From DATDCV01 sp036524155 (lineage in GTDB: Bacteria > Verrucomicrobiota > Verrucomicrobiia > Limisphaerales > UBA8199), in contig DATDCV010000404.1 of NCBI GenBank assembly GCA_036524155.1, positions 36,432 through 100,431 on the forward strand: a DNA stretch of 64,000 bases, given 5' to 3'. The position numbers were made by a program, and so were the translations under genes. Positions 1-8,703 of the stretch are shown here, piece after piece. Position 1 is the stretch's first letter; each line of letters opens with the position of its first letter. A model generated the notes under the pieces. That model was not told where the DNA came from, did no database searches, and was given only the letters and a program-made list of their open reading frames with translations.

Positions 1-248
1 TGGCCGTACGCCGCTCCGTCGGTCGTGCTCTCCTGCTTGCGGGCTCAACCACCGTGGCAGGCTTTGGGGCGCTGGCATTCTCGAGCAACGCCGGGATGGC
101 GAGCCTGGGCAAGACCTGCGCGCTTGGTATCGTGTTGTCGCTGCTGGTTGCGGTTTACCTATTGCCCGTCTGGTGGCAGGCCTGCCATGGGCGCACGCCG
201 GTTCAGCAACTGCTTCCGCCCGTGCGTCCCGACAAAAAAGCTGGCTGA
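1..248 (+). CDS. MMPL/RND-superfamily exporter, C-terminal end only
   Basis: The reading frame is open from the left edge of the window (first full codon at base 3) to a stop at 246-248, so this is the 3' end of a gene that begins outside. The visible stretch reads as the last two transmembrane helices of an MMPL-type transporter. One helix starts around ALLLAGSTTVAGFGALAF, followed by the typical SNAGMASLGK turn, and a final helix GIVLSLLVAVYLLPVWW ends in a short polar tail. In this family the last helices lie in the inner membrane and the protein exports lipids or hydrophobic compounds (for example hopanoids or glycolipids). The substrate cannot be told from this fragment. The GTG at 54 is internal to the frame and is not the start. 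Confidence 0.75.
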   Translation, partial: AVRRSVGRALLLAGSTTVAGFGALAFSSNAGMASLGKTCALGIVLSLLVAVYLLPVWWQACHGRTPVQQLLPPVRPDKKAG

Positions 249-260
249 AGCGCTCGGGGG

Positions 261-373
261 TATCGCCTCAGTCTTGGGTCGGAGCGCCGATTTCTAATCG
301 GCTTAAGCGAGCCGACGGCCGATGGTAAGCCGAGTGCAACTCGGCGCTCCGACCCAAGAGTGAGGGGGGGTAC
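261..373. repeat. Family A palindromic repeat, copy 1
   Basis: About 113 bp with a long outer stem: CCTCAGTCTTGGGTCGGAGC on the left pairs with its near-complement on the right (one mismatch, AGAGTGAGG). Inside are the hairpin GCCGATTTCTAATCGGC (286-302), a middle arm around GAGCCGACGGCCGATGG, and a hairpin GCCGAGTGCAACTCGGC. The whole could fold as a three-armed cloverleaf. Further copies lie at 15054, 58353 and 62158. This copy belongs to the same subtype as copy 2, because both have the same middle arm and the TGCAA loop. Bases 249-524, between the exporter and the usp gene, hold nothing else recognisable. Confidence 0.9.
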
Positions 374-524
374 GCTCGGGTCCGTTTTTGGCTTGCGCCC
401 TCAGCAGTAGCGACATCTTCGATACTCATAACGGGGTGCTTTCTCCTCGGCGCGCGATGCGCACGCGCAAGCGGCACTCACTTCCCGGGGCCAATCCCAC
501 GACTCTTACTCCCGGCACAGGCGC

Positions 525-1010
525 TCAGCCCGGCGCAGCCTTGGCGTAGCTCAACGGCACGACGAGCACCGCGCATTCGGCTTTGCGCACGATCTTCTCC
601 GCCACACTGCCAAAGAGCGTCTTGCCGACACCGGTATGGCCGTGTCGGCCCAGCACAATCACGTCGACGCGGACCGCCTTGGCAAATTCAAGAATGGTCG
701 CCGCATCCGGTCCGATGCGGAATTCGATCTTCACGTCGAGGCCACTGGGTATGCGCGAGAGATACGCGGCAGCGACTTTGGCGTCGATTGCTTTCTTCGC
801 TTCGGCGTTAACATTGTCCACCTCGGCGATGTAGGACTTCCAGAACTGCGCGTCCGGCTCATGGATGACGTGAAGCAAAAACAGGGTTGCACCGGGGCGG
901 CGGACGGCGGCGTCCAGAGCGAACTCGAAGGCCGCGTCCGCGCTTTCGGAGAAGTCCGTGCAGAACAGGATGCGTTTGAAACGTGACTCGGGCCGCGCGG
1001 GATTGGTCAT
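525..1010 (-). CDS. Universal stress protein (UspA family)
   Basis: A 161-residue single-domain Usp protein, the usual length for the family. The N-terminal strand RILFCTDFSESADAA (residues 13-27) and the C-terminal nucleotide-binding motif GRHGHTG (121-127) followed by GS at 134-135 match the ATP-binding UspA type (G-x2-G-x9-G-S/T). The expected location is the cytoplasm. It lies 10 bp downstream of the TRAP large permease and on the same strand, so it is probably the last gene of that operon. A UspA protein encoded with a TRAP transporter is known from Halomonas elongata (TeaD with TeaABC), where it modulates transport. A similar role here is an inference from gene order. Confidence 0.9.
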   Translation of the reverse strand: MTNPARPESRFKRILFCTDFSESADAAFEFALDAAVRRPGATLFLLHVIHEPDAQFWKSYIAEVDNVNAEAKKAIDAKVAAAYLSRIPSGLDVKIEFRIGPDAATILEFAKAVRVDVIVLGRHGHTGVGKTLFGSVAEKIVRKAECAVLVVPLSYAKAAPG

Positions 1011-1020
1011 GTTGCCTCCG

Positions 1021-2322
1021 TTACTTGAGCAGGTTCGGCAGGAAGGTGGCGATCTGCGGAAAGATCACGAGCAGAATGGCGGCCAGAACGAGCGCCCAAA
1101 GGAAGGGCATGCTGCCGCGGAACACCTTTTCCAGCGGCACATCACGCGCCATGCCGCTGACGACATAAACGCAAACGCCCACCGGCGGCGTGATTACCCC
1201 CATCATCGTCACCACCACGATCATTACGCCGAACCAAATGATGTCGTAGCCCAGCGCCAGGATGACCGGATAGAAAATCGGGATTGTCAGGATATCGAGC
1301 GCCAGCGCGTCGAGAAAACAACCGCCGATGAGGTAGAAAATGATGATCAAGGCGATGATGCACCACCCGGGCAGCGCCAACCCAGCCAGCCAGGAGGCCA
1401 GGTTCGACGGGACCTGGGTTACGGCGAGGAATTTGCCGAAGATAATCGCCCCGGCCACGATCACCATTACCATGCAAGACGTGCGAATGGACTCGTTGAG
1501 GCATTGGAACAATTTGTGCCAGGTCAGCTCGCGTTTCACCAGCGCGATCACGAGCGTGCCCGCCGCGCCGATCGCTGCCCCTTCGGTGGCCGTGAAAAAC
1601 CCGCTGAACATCCCGCCCATGACCAGCACGAACAGCACGAGCGTTTCCCAGACGCCCCGCAACGAAGCGAACTTCTGCCGCCAGGTAAATACCGGTCCGG
1701 GAGGGCCGAGCTCCGGCTTGCGTGTGCACTCGATGAGTATCACGGCGCAGAACATCAGTGCGATCATCAGGCCCGGCGCCACGCCCGCAATGAACAGTTT
1801 GCCGATGGACTGCTCCGTCAGGATCGCATAGACGATGAACACGATGCTGGGCGGGATCAACATGCCGATGCCGCCGCCGGCCGCGATGCAGCCCGTCGCG
1901 AGCTGCAGGTCATACTTGTAGCGGCGCATCTCGGGCAGCGCCACCGAGGCGATGGTGGCGGAGGTCGCCGGACCCGAGCCGCAAATCGCGCCGAAGGCGG
2001 TGCAAGCGCCGACGGTGGACATCGCCAGGCCACCCGGCAGCCGGCCCATCCAGTGATAGGCGGCATTGAAAAGCCCGCGGCTGATCCCGGTGTGGAAGGC
2101 AATCTGCCCCATCAGGATGAATAGCGGAATCGTCGTCAGGTTGTAGTCCGAGAACGTGCTGAAGAGATCGATGGTGGCCATGCTGAAAGCCGCCTGGGGG
2201 GAGACCATCAACGCGAACCCGAGCAATCCCACAACCGCCATCACGAAACCAACGGGCATGGAACCCGCCAGCAGCAGCAGCAGCAGGGCGAAACCGATTA
2301 ACGCTCCCAGGGTCGGTGTCAT
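1021..2322 (-). CDS. dctM: TRAP transporter large permease (DctM family)
   Basis: A 433-residue polytopic inner-membrane protein with about a dozen hydrophobic segments, the length expected of DctM. Family-like segments include FILMGQIAFHTGISRGLF, GAICGSGPATSATIASVALP (the conserved G-S-G-x-A-T region) and VGVCVYVVSG. It forms the translocation channel of a tripartite ATP-independent periplasmic transporter driven by an ion gradient. I start it at MTPTLGAL, because its ATG overlaps the stop of the small permease by four bases (ATGA), and the longer reading frame would run deep into that gene. It is encoded between dctQ and the usp gene. TRAP systems carry organic acids such as dicarboxylates, uronates or sialic acid; the substrate here is unknown. 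Confidence 0.93.
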   Translation of the reverse strand: MTPTLGALIGFALLLLLLAGSMPVGFVMAVVGLLGFALMVSPQAAFSMATIDLFSTFSDYNLTTIPLFILMGQIAFHTGISRGLFNAAYHWMGRLPGGLAMSTVGACTAFGAICGSGPATSATIASVALPEMRRYKYDLQLATGCIAAGGGIGMLIPPSIVFIVYAILTEQSIGKLFIAGVAPGLMIALMFCAVILIECTRKPELGPPGPVFTWRQKFASLRGVWETLVLFVLVMGGMFSGFFTATEGAAIGAAGTLVIALVKRELTWHKLFQCLNESIRTSCMVMVIVAGAIIFGKFLAVTQVPSNLASWLAGLALPGWCIIALIIIFYLIGGCFLDALALDILTIPIFYPVILALGYDIIWFGVMIVVVTMMGVITPPVGVCVYVVSGMARDVPLEKVFRGSMPFLWALVLAAILLVIFPQIATFLPNLLK

Positions 2323-2846
2323 GGCTTGATCATCGGTTTGCCCGGGTGGGTCAGGTGGTACAGTTTGATCAGGACAACCAAAACACAGGAAGCCGCCAGC
2401 ACATACGGCACCCAGAAAACCGGGAGCTGCAATGTCATGCTGACTTCGCCCTTCTGCCGCAATGAATTGCCGTAGTCCACACAGCCCCACGCCAGCAGCC
2501 CGAACAGCGCCATCCCGCCGAACCGCATCAATGCGTCTACCACGACGCGGCCATGCCGGCCCAGCTTGTGGAAGAAGAACTCAATGGCCACATGGCCTTT
2601 GATGGCGGTGGTATAGGGCAGCGCGGCGGCCGCGGTAATCGCGGCGGCGATCTTGACGAGGTCGTAAGCGCCGGTTAGCGACAGGCTGAATTTGCGCAGA
2701 ACCACATCAGCGGTGGTGACCAACACCATGACCATGAGCCCCGCCCCCGCGACCCAGGCGAGCGCCTGGACTACCGCCCGAAGCGCGTCGTGGTACAGTT
2801 CGATCACTCGCCGCAGGCCGGCCAGTGAGTCAGACGGCGAACTCAT
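2319..2846 (-). CDS. dctQ: TRAP transporter small permease (DctQ family)
   Basis: A 175-residue membrane protein with four hydrophobic segments, typical of DctQ. It carries the family signature around VVLRKFSLSLTGAYDLVK (a degenerate form of the R-Y-x(n)-W-x-E-E region) after the first helix, and ends with a helix around VPYVLAASCVLVVLIKLYHL. It bridges the substrate-binding protein and the large permease in the inner membrane. The start MSSPSDSL is chosen because its ATG overlaps the dctP stop by four bases. A frame extending 26 residues further upstream is open but would overlap dctP. Translational coupling along dctP-dctQ-dctM is therefore likely. Confidence 0.88.
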   Translation of the reverse strand: MSSPSDSLAGLRRVIELYHDALRAVVQALAWVAGAGLMVMVLVTTADVVLRKFSLSLTGAYDLVKIAAAITAAAALPYTTAIKGHVAIEFFFHKLGRHGRVVVDALMRFGGMALFGLLAWGCVDYGNSLRQKGEVSMTLQLPVFWVPYVLAASCVLVVLIKLYHLTHPGKPMIKP

Positions 2847-3934
2847 TTGGTGGCCGCGGCTTTGGCAAGCTCGGCCTGGATGTCCGCCAGCATCGCATCG
2901 CCTGGCAGGTTCTTCCCCTTGCACGCCGCTGTGTAGGTGTCCAGGACCGGCTTAACCGCGGTCTTCCACTGTTGCTGCTCGGCTTCGGGCAATTGTACAA
3001 ACTGGCGTTTGAGCTGCGTGACGAAGTCGCGTCCCGCTTGATCCGCCTGGTCCCAGGCTTCGCCGTGTTTGGCAACCCATTCCTGGCTGACGTCGGTGAA
3101 AATCTTTTGCACGTCTGCAGGCAGCGCGGCCCATTTGTCTTTGTTCATCACTACGAACATCGCGGTGGTGTAGCCGATGGCCGTGGAATCCACGACATAC
3201 TCGATGGTTTCGCCCTGTTTCCAGCCCTTGAGAGTTTCGATGGGGCACAGCGTGGCATCAACCACGCCCTTCGAAAGCGCCTCGTAGGTTTCCGGCTGGC
3301 TCATGGCGACCGGCGTGCCGCCCAGCGATTCGACGATCTTGGCCGACAAGCCCGTGGCGCGTACCTTCAAGCCCTTGAGGTCCGCGAGCGATTTGACCGG
3401 TTTCTTACTCGCGAGGATGCCAGGCCCGTGCGCGTGCACGTAGAGCACTTTAACATCGGCTAATTCGGCTGGCTGATACTTCTGGATCATCGCGTTGGCA
3501 ATGCGCGTCGCAGTCAGGCCGTTGGGATAACCGACGGGCAAATCCAACCCTTCGATCAACGGAAACCGTCCCCGCGTATAGGCAAAGCAGCTCATCCCCA
3601 GGTCGGAGATTCCCTTCACCACGCCTTCATAACACTGGTCGGCCTTCGTGAGCGAGCCAGCGGGATAGATGGTGATCTGAACCCGACCATCGGTACGCTT
3701 CTGAATTTCGTGCGCCCAGTTGGTCGCGGCGATGCACTGCACGTGAGTCGGCGGGAAGAAGATGCTGTAGGACAGCTTGATGGTTTCCGCCGGCCTGGCA
3801 GATTCGCCCGACTTGGTGTCTCCGGCGGGCTTGCAGGCTGTCAGGCACACCGCAGCGAGCAGGGTGGCGCCCGCCGCCAACGACCATTGTTTCACATTCA
3901 TAGGAGTCCGTTTAGGGTCTGTTTGCGTTTCCAT
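2843..3934 (-). CDS. dctP: TRAP transporter substrate-binding lipoprotein (DctP family)
   Basis: A 363-residue periplasmic binding protein. The N-terminus has a lipoprotein signal ending in LTAC (Cys at residue 34), so it is probably anchored to a membrane. The mature part follows the DctP fold: IKLSYSIFFPPTHVQ, then LKGLKVRATG, the hinge region with the conserved Arg that usually binds a substrate carboxylate, then PETYEALSKGVVDATL. I start at METQTD because GAGG lies eight bases upstream; MNVKQW, 11 residues downstream, would also give a good signal peptide. It is the first gene of the leftward TRAP operon and is divergent from the GH36 cluster, with about 200 bp between them that probably hold promoters for both sides. 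The Arg suggests an acidic ligand. Confidence 0.92.
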   Translation of the reverse strand: METQTDPKRTPMNVKQWSLAAGATLLAAVCLTACKPAGDTKSGESARPAETIKLSYSIFFPPTHVQCIAATNWAHEIQKRTDGRVQITIYPAGSLTKADQCYEGVVKGISDLGMSCFAYTRGRFPLIEGLDLPVGYPNGLTATRIANAMIQKYQPAELADVKVLYVHAHGPGILASKKPVKSLADLKGLKVRATGLSAKIVESLGGTPVAMSQPETYEALSKGVVDATLCPIETLKGWKQGETIEYVVDSTAIGYTTAMFVVMNKDKWAALPADVQKIFTDVSQEWVAKHGEAWDQADQAGRDFVTQLKRQFVQLPEAEQQQWKTAVKPVLDTYTAACKGKNLPGDAMLADIQAELAKAAATK

Positions 3935-4134
3935 ATTCCCTGCCTCGCTTGATCACGCGGGCCGGGCACGACGCTACGGTGACCTTATAGACCAATCCTC
4001 ACGCCGACCGCAAGAACTCCGTACATAGGCTCGAGTGAAAAACCGCCACGCTGCGGCCGAATGTCGGTGGTGCGATTATGATCTTTCCGACCAAGGCAAA
4101 AAAGATTCTCCTGTTTCGAAGAGATGGCTTACGC

Positions 4135-6627
4135 ATGAAAACTTGCACCTTCAGTTTTTTTATCTTCGCGTTGGCTGCGGCGGTCTGCTGCTCCTTCACG
4201 GCCCGGGCTGTCGCACCGACTGAATTCGAACTCGCCGAAACCGCGCGCTGGGCGGCCGCCAAGTTCAAATCGGTCGCCGATACCGCCAGGCCCGGTGCCG
4301 GGCTTTATGTCCTCGCCAACAACGATGCGGTCCAGTTGAACGCGCGCGGGGGCAGACCAATGCGAATCGTGGACAAATCGTTTACCCGCGGCTTGTATTG
4401 CCATGCCACGAGCAGAGTCATCGTGCGTCTGCCCGGTGAGGGCGCCGAGTTGACTGCCATAGCCGGTGTGGACAGCAACGAGCAGACCGGCGGCGGCCGC
4501 GGCAGTGTGCACTTCGCCGTGAAGGCGGGCGGTCAGGAGCGGTTCAAGTCCGAGCTGCTGCGTGAAGGAATGGAAGGTGTGCCCGTGCAAGTCGCTCTCG
4601 ACGGCGCGACGGACTTCGAGTTGCTGGTGGACGACGGCGGCGACGGCATCGCCTGCGACCAGGCGGACTGGGCCGAGGCTCGCGTGAAGCTCAAAGACGG
4701 CCGCGAACTCTGGCTGGCCGATTTGCCCCTGACCGAAGGCCCCGCCCGCAAGCCGCTGACCACCGACCCGCCTTTTGCGTTCACCTATGACGGCAAGCCT
4801 TCAACAACGTTGTTGCCGCAATGGAAAGTGGAGCGCTCAAGTCGCGACCTCGACGCACAACGCGTTGAGCACATGCTCGTCTATCGGGACGAAGCCACCG
4901 GCCTCCAGGTGCGGTGCATAGCCGTTGAGTACCGCGACTTTCCGACGGTCGAATGGACGGTCTATTTCAAGAACCTGGGCCAGGCGGAAACCCCCGTGCT
5001 GTCGGATATCGAAGCGCTCGACTTGACGTTGCAGCGCCCTGGCCGTGGGGAGTTCTTGCTGCATCACTTCACCGGCAGCCCCTGCCTTCCGAACGACTAC
5101 GAACCGTTCGAGATCACGCTCAAATCGGGCACAGTCAAACGCGTCACCGCAGCGGGAGGTCGTCCCACGAACAGTGACTTGCCTTACTTCAACCTCGCGT
5201 GGGCGGAGGAAGGTCTGATCATTGTGGTTGGCTGGCCGGGGCAATGGGCTGCGGAATTTACGCGCGACCAGGCGACCGGATTGCGAGTAACCGCCGGCCA
5301 GGAAAAGACGCACCTCAAGCTGCATCCCGGCGAGGAGATTCGTACTCCGCTTATGGCGCTCCAATTCTGGCGCGGCGACTGGATTCGAGCGCAGAACATT
5401 TGGCGGCGCTGGATGCTCGCCCACAATCTGCCGCGCCCGGGCGGCAAACTCCCGCCTGTGCAAATGGCGGCCTGCAGTTCGCACCAGTTCGGCGAGATGA
5501 TCAACGCCAATTCCGCCAGTCAGAAGCTTTTCGTCGATCGCTATCTCGAGGAGAAACTGCCGCTGGATTACTGGTGGATGGATGCCGGCTGGTACTGGTG
5601 CGATGGGAGCTGGCCAAAGACCGGCACGTGGGAAGTGGACACGAATCGCTTCCCGGGCGGCCTGCGGCCCATCTCGGACCATGCCCGGGCGAAGGGCGTC
5701 AAGACGATCGTCTGGTTTGAACCGGAGCGCGTTCACAGCGGCACCTGGCTGACGGAGCAACATCCCGACTGGATCCTGGGGGGAAAAAACGGCGGCCTGT
5801 TGAACCTGGGAAATCCCGAAGCGCTCCGCTGGCTAACCGACCATGTGGACCGGCTTCTGACCGAGCAGGGGATCGACCTGTATCGCCAGGATTTCAACAT
5901 CGACCCGCTGAGCTTCTGGCAAAAGAACGACACGCCAGACCGCCAGGGCATTACCGAAAACCACCACGTCATCGGTTATCTTGCCTATTGGGACGAACTG
6001 CGCCGCCGCCACCCGAACATGCTGATTGACTCGTGCGCTTCGGGCGGACGTCGCAACGACCTCGAAACTCTCCGCCGCGCCGTGCCGTTGCTGCGGAGCG
6101 ATTACATCATGGAACCGGTGGGTAACCAGGGCCATACCTACGGCCTCTCGTTTTGGGTGCCGTTCCAGGGCACAGGCACCGGTTCCGGCGCCCTGTCGCC
6201 TTACCTGCTCCGCAGCACCATGGTCACCCATTTCACCGCCTGTTTTGACGTGCGCCGCAAAGATCTCGACTACGAAATGCTCCGCCGCGTGCTGGGCCAG
6301 TGGCAACGCTATGCCAACTGCTACTTCGGCGATTACTACCCGCTCACTCCCTACAACCTGGATCGTTCGCTTTGGATCGCGTGGCAGTTCGACGTGCCCG
6401 AAAAAGGCGAGGGCCTGGTCCAGGCGTTCCGCCGCGACCAGAGCGTTTACGAAAGCGCCCGTTTCAAGCTGGCGGAGCTTGAGCCGGCTGCTCAGTATCG
6501 GGTTACCAACCTCGATTCCGGCGAGGCGAAGACAATTCCCGGTCACGAACTCATCGGGAATGGCTTGTCCATCTCCATCCGGGAGCAGCCCGGCGATGCC
6601 GTGTGGACGTACGCGAAGATCAAATAA
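4135..6627 (+). CDS. Secreted alpha-galactosidase (GH36 type) with NPCBM domain
   Basis: An 830-residue exported protein. The signal peptide spans MKTCTFSFFIFALAAAVCCS to about residue 27. Residues 47-205 form an NPCBM carbohydrate-binding module (GLYCHATSRVIVRLPG, then LVDDGGDGIACDQADWAEAR). The GH36/melibiase part follows: an N-terminal beta-sandwich, then a TIM barrel with YWWMDAGWY, WFEPERV and LNLGNPEA. Predicted nucleophile is Asp586 in YRQDFNID; predicted acid/base is Asp656 in LLRSDY after SCASGGRRNDLE. The family hydrolyses terminal alpha-galactose (some members act on alpha-N-acetylgalactosamine) with retention. I start at MKTCTF because it gives the signal peptide; an in-frame ATG lies 19 codons upstream. 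It is the first of three tandem paralogues, 38 bp before the next. The exact substrate is unknown. Confidence 0.9.
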   Translation: MKTCTFSFFIFALAAAVCCSFTARAVAPTEFELAETARWAAAKFKSVADTARPGAGLYVLANNDAVQLNARGGRPMRIVDKSFTRGLYCHATSRVIVRLPGEGAELTAIAGVDSNEQTGGGRGSVHFAVKAGGQERFKSELLREGMEGVPVQVALDGATDFELLVDDGGDGIACDQADWAEARVKLKDGRELWLADLPLTEGPARKPLTTDPPFAFTYDGKPSTTLLPQWKVERSSRDLDAQRVEHMLVYRDEATGLQVRCIAVEYRDFPTVEWTVYFKNLGQAETPVLSDIEALDLTLQRPGRGEFLLHHFTGSPCLPNDYEPFEITLKSGTVKRVTAAGGRPTNSDLPYFNLAWAEEGLIIVVGWPGQWAAEFTRDQATGLRVTAGQEKTHLKLHPGEEIRTPLMALQFWRGDWIRAQNIWRRWMLAHNLPRPGGKLPPVQMAACSSHQFGEMINANSASQKLFVDRYLEEKLPLDYWWMDAGWYWCDGSWPKTGTWEVDTNRFPGGLRPISDHARAKGVKTIVWFEPERVHSGTWLTEQHPDWILGGKNGGLLNLGNPEALRWLTDHVDRLLTEQGIDLYRQDFNIDPLSFWQKNDTPDRQGITENHHVIGYLAYWDELRRRHPNMLIDSCASGGRRNDLETLRRAVPLLRSDYIMEPVGNQGHTYGLSFWVPFQGTGTGSGALSPYLLRSTMVTHFTACFDVRRKDLDYEMLRRVLGQWQRYANCYFGDYYPLTPYNLDRSLWIAWQFDVPEKGEGLVQAFRRDQSVYESARFKLAELEPAAQYRVTNLDSGEAKTIPGHELIGNGLSISIREQPGDAVWTYAKIK

Positions 6628-6665
6628 AGGCATGCGTGGTTCGCCGTCAGAAAGGCATTAACCGC

Positions 6666-8699
6666 ATGAAAGCTCACAAACTGAGGCTGGCCTTGCTGAT
6701 CCTGACCGGCGCGGCCTGCCTGCAGCCTGTGATCGGGTGGGGCGTACTGCCGACCGAGGCCGAAATGGCTGAAGCCACCCGCTGGACTGCAGCCAGGTTC
6801 AAAGCTGCGACCGATCCGCCTTTCAGCTTCACCTATAGCGACAAGAGTTCATCTGAACTTCTACCGCGCTGGAAGGCCGAACGCTCCAGCCGGGACAGGG
6901 ATGCGAGCAAGGTCGAGCACTCGCTGACTTACACGGATGACGCCACGGGCCTCCAGGTGCGCTGTGTGGCGCTGGAGTATCGCGATTTCCCGACCGTTGA
7001 GTGGACAGTGTTCTTCAGGAATAGCGCTCGGGCTGACACTCCGATCCTTTCTGACATCCAGGCGCTCGACGTATCGCTGCAAAGGCACGCAGCGAGTGAA
7101 TTCATCCTTCACCACCAGAAGGGCGATGACTGCACACCCGATAGCTATGAGCCGCTCCAGGCGACTTTGAATCCAAAGTCTGAGCACCGCTTTGCGCCTG
7201 CCGGGGGCCGGCCCACCAACCGTGCTTTCCCTTACTTCAACGTCGAGTGGCCCGGGGCTGGCCTCATCACCGCCGTGGGCTGGCCTGGCCAATGGGCCGC
7301 GTCCTTTAATCGTGACGGCGCCGATCGACTGCGTATTCGCGCCGGCCAGGAGGTGACCCGGTTTAAACTGCATCCGGGCGAGGAAGTGCGCACGCCGCTG
7401 ATTGTTCTCCAATTCTGGAACGGCGACCGTGTCCGGGCACAGAATATTTGGCGTCGCTGGATGCTGGCGGACAATCTGCCGCGCACTCGGGACGGCAAGC
7501 TTCCTCCACCAATCTTTTCCTCGTGCAGTGGCGGTTTCTTTCCCGGACTGCGGTGCAATGAGACGGATGAGTTCCGGTTTATCGACGCTCTTACGCAGGC
7601 GGGGATCAAGCTTGATTACTGGTGGATGGATGCGGGCTGGTACCCGTGCGGCGACAATTGGCCCAATGTCGGCACCTGGACTCCGGACCCAGCCCGATTC
7701 CCGCACGGCTTGAAGGCGGTCAGTGATCACGTGCACGCCAAAGGTATGCGTCTCATCGTCTGGTTCGAACCGGAGCGCGTCACGCCAGGTACGTGGCTCT
7801 ATCAGAACCATCCGGATTGGCTGCTCGGACGCGAAGGCGAAACCAGGTTGCTCAACCTCGGCAATGTCCTCGCCCGCCAGTGGCTGACTGACCACGTTTC
7901 CGGCCTCATCGCCGAGCAAGGTATTGATCTCTATCGCCAGGATTTCAACATGGACCCTCTCGCCTATTGGCGCGCCAACGACACCGCCGACCGCCAGGGG
8001 ATCACCGAGATTCGCCACGTCGAGGGCTACCTGGCCTATTGGGACGATCTGCGCCGGCGCCATCCCAACCTGCTGATCGACAGTTGCGCCTCCGGCGGCC
8101 GGCGCAACGACCTGGAGACGTTGCGTCGCGCCGTGCCGCTTCTGCGCAGTGACTATCAGTCCTTCCAGGGAGACCCTGGCTTCGCACCCGGCAACCAGGG
8201 CCACACGTTCGGTCTCTCCTCCTGGATTCCTTACTACGGCCAGGGCGTCTATTACAGCGAACGGCAATTTGTTTACTCCGCGCGAAGCTCTTTCTCGCCC
8301 GCGTTTGGCTTGTGCGCGGACATTCGCAAGCCGGGCACCGATTGGACCTTGTTCCGTCGCGTCGCCGAGCAATGGCGCCGCGTCGCGCCGCTGTATCTGG
8401 GAGATTTCTACCCGCTCACGCCGTACAACCTCAACCCCGCCCTCTGGATAGCCTGGCAGTTCGACATGCCTGAGAAAGGTGAAGGCATGGTGCAGGCCTT
8501 TCGCCGCTCGGACAGCGTTTACGAATCCGCGCGGTTCAAATTATCTGGGTTGGACCCTGGCGCTGATTATGAAGTCTCCAACCTCGACTCCGGCGAGGCG
8601 CAAACCCTCTCCGGTCGTGAGCTTAGCGAGAAAGGGCTGCCGGTCTCCGTCCGAAACAAACCCGGCGACACTCTGTTGACCTACACCAGGCACAAGTAA
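6666..8699 (+). CDS. Secreted alpha-galactosidase (GH36 type), paralogue without NPCBM
   Basis: A 677-residue exported enzyme closely related to the preceding gene. It has a signal peptide (MKAHKLRLALLILTGAA), the short ExxxAxxW segment near the N-terminus, and then runs directly into TDPPFSFTY, the segment that follows the NPCBM domain in the neighbour. The NPCBM domain is thus cleanly absent. The GH36 catalytic barrel is intact: YWWMDAGWYPC, WFEPERV, predicted nucleophile Asp426 in YRQDFNMD, and predicted acid/base Asp496 in LLRSDYQ after SCASGGRRNDLE. A loop of about 20 residues after the acid/base (SFQGDPGF to QGVYYSE) differs from paralogue 1, so substrate preference may differ. It lies four bases before the third paralogue, probably in one operon. 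Confidence 0.9.
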   Translation: MKAHKLRLALLILTGAACLQPVIGWGVLPTEAEMAEATRWTAARFKAATDPPFSFTYSDKSSSELLPRWKAERSSRDRDASKVEHSLTYTDDATGLQVRCVALEYRDFPTVEWTVFFRNSARADTPILSDIQALDVSLQRHAASEFILHHQKGDDCTPDSYEPLQATLNPKSEHRFAPAGGRPTNRAFPYFNVEWPGAGLITAVGWPGQWAASFNRDGADRLRIRAGQEVTRFKLHPGEEVRTPLIVLQFWNGDRVRAQNIWRRWMLADNLPRTRDGKLPPPIFSSCSGGFFPGLRCNETDEFRFIDALTQAGIKLDYWWMDAGWYPCGDNWPNVGTWTPDPARFPHGLKAVSDHVHAKGMRLIVWFEPERVTPGTWLYQNHPDWLLGREGETRLLNLGNVLARQWLTDHVSGLIAEQGIDLYRQDFNMDPLAYWRANDTADRQGITEIRHVEGYLAYWDDLRRRHPNLLIDSCASGGRRNDLETLRRAVPLLRSDYQSFQGDPGFAPGNQGHTFGLSSWIPYYGQGVYYSERQFVYSARSSFSPAFGLCADIRKPGTDWTLFRRVAEQWRRVAPLYLGDFYPLTPYNLNPALWIAWQFDMPEKGEGMVQAFRRSDSVYESARFKLSGLDPGADYEVSNLDSGEAQTLSGRELSEKGLPVSVRNKPGDTLLTYTRHK

Positions 8700-8703
8700 A
8701 TCA

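Noticed and set aside
268..477. Leftward frame of 69 codons through the family A repeat, and similar frames at 61917-62324 and 62113-62316
   Set aside because: They are translations of the palindromic repeat itself. The similarity between them comes from repeated DNA, not from a protein family.
958..2124. Rightward 388-codon open frame opposite dctM
   Set aside because: Antisense to a clear TRAP permease. Its product is a low-complexity His/Arg/Asp/Gln-rich string without hydrophobic or domain pattern, as expected from the opposite strand of a GC-rich gene.
6861..8372. Leftward 503-codon open frame opposite the second GH36 gene, with similar ones opposite the first and third
   Set aside because: Long antisense frames are expected in GC-rich genes with strong codon bias. 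The sense frames have catalytic motifs and signal peptides.
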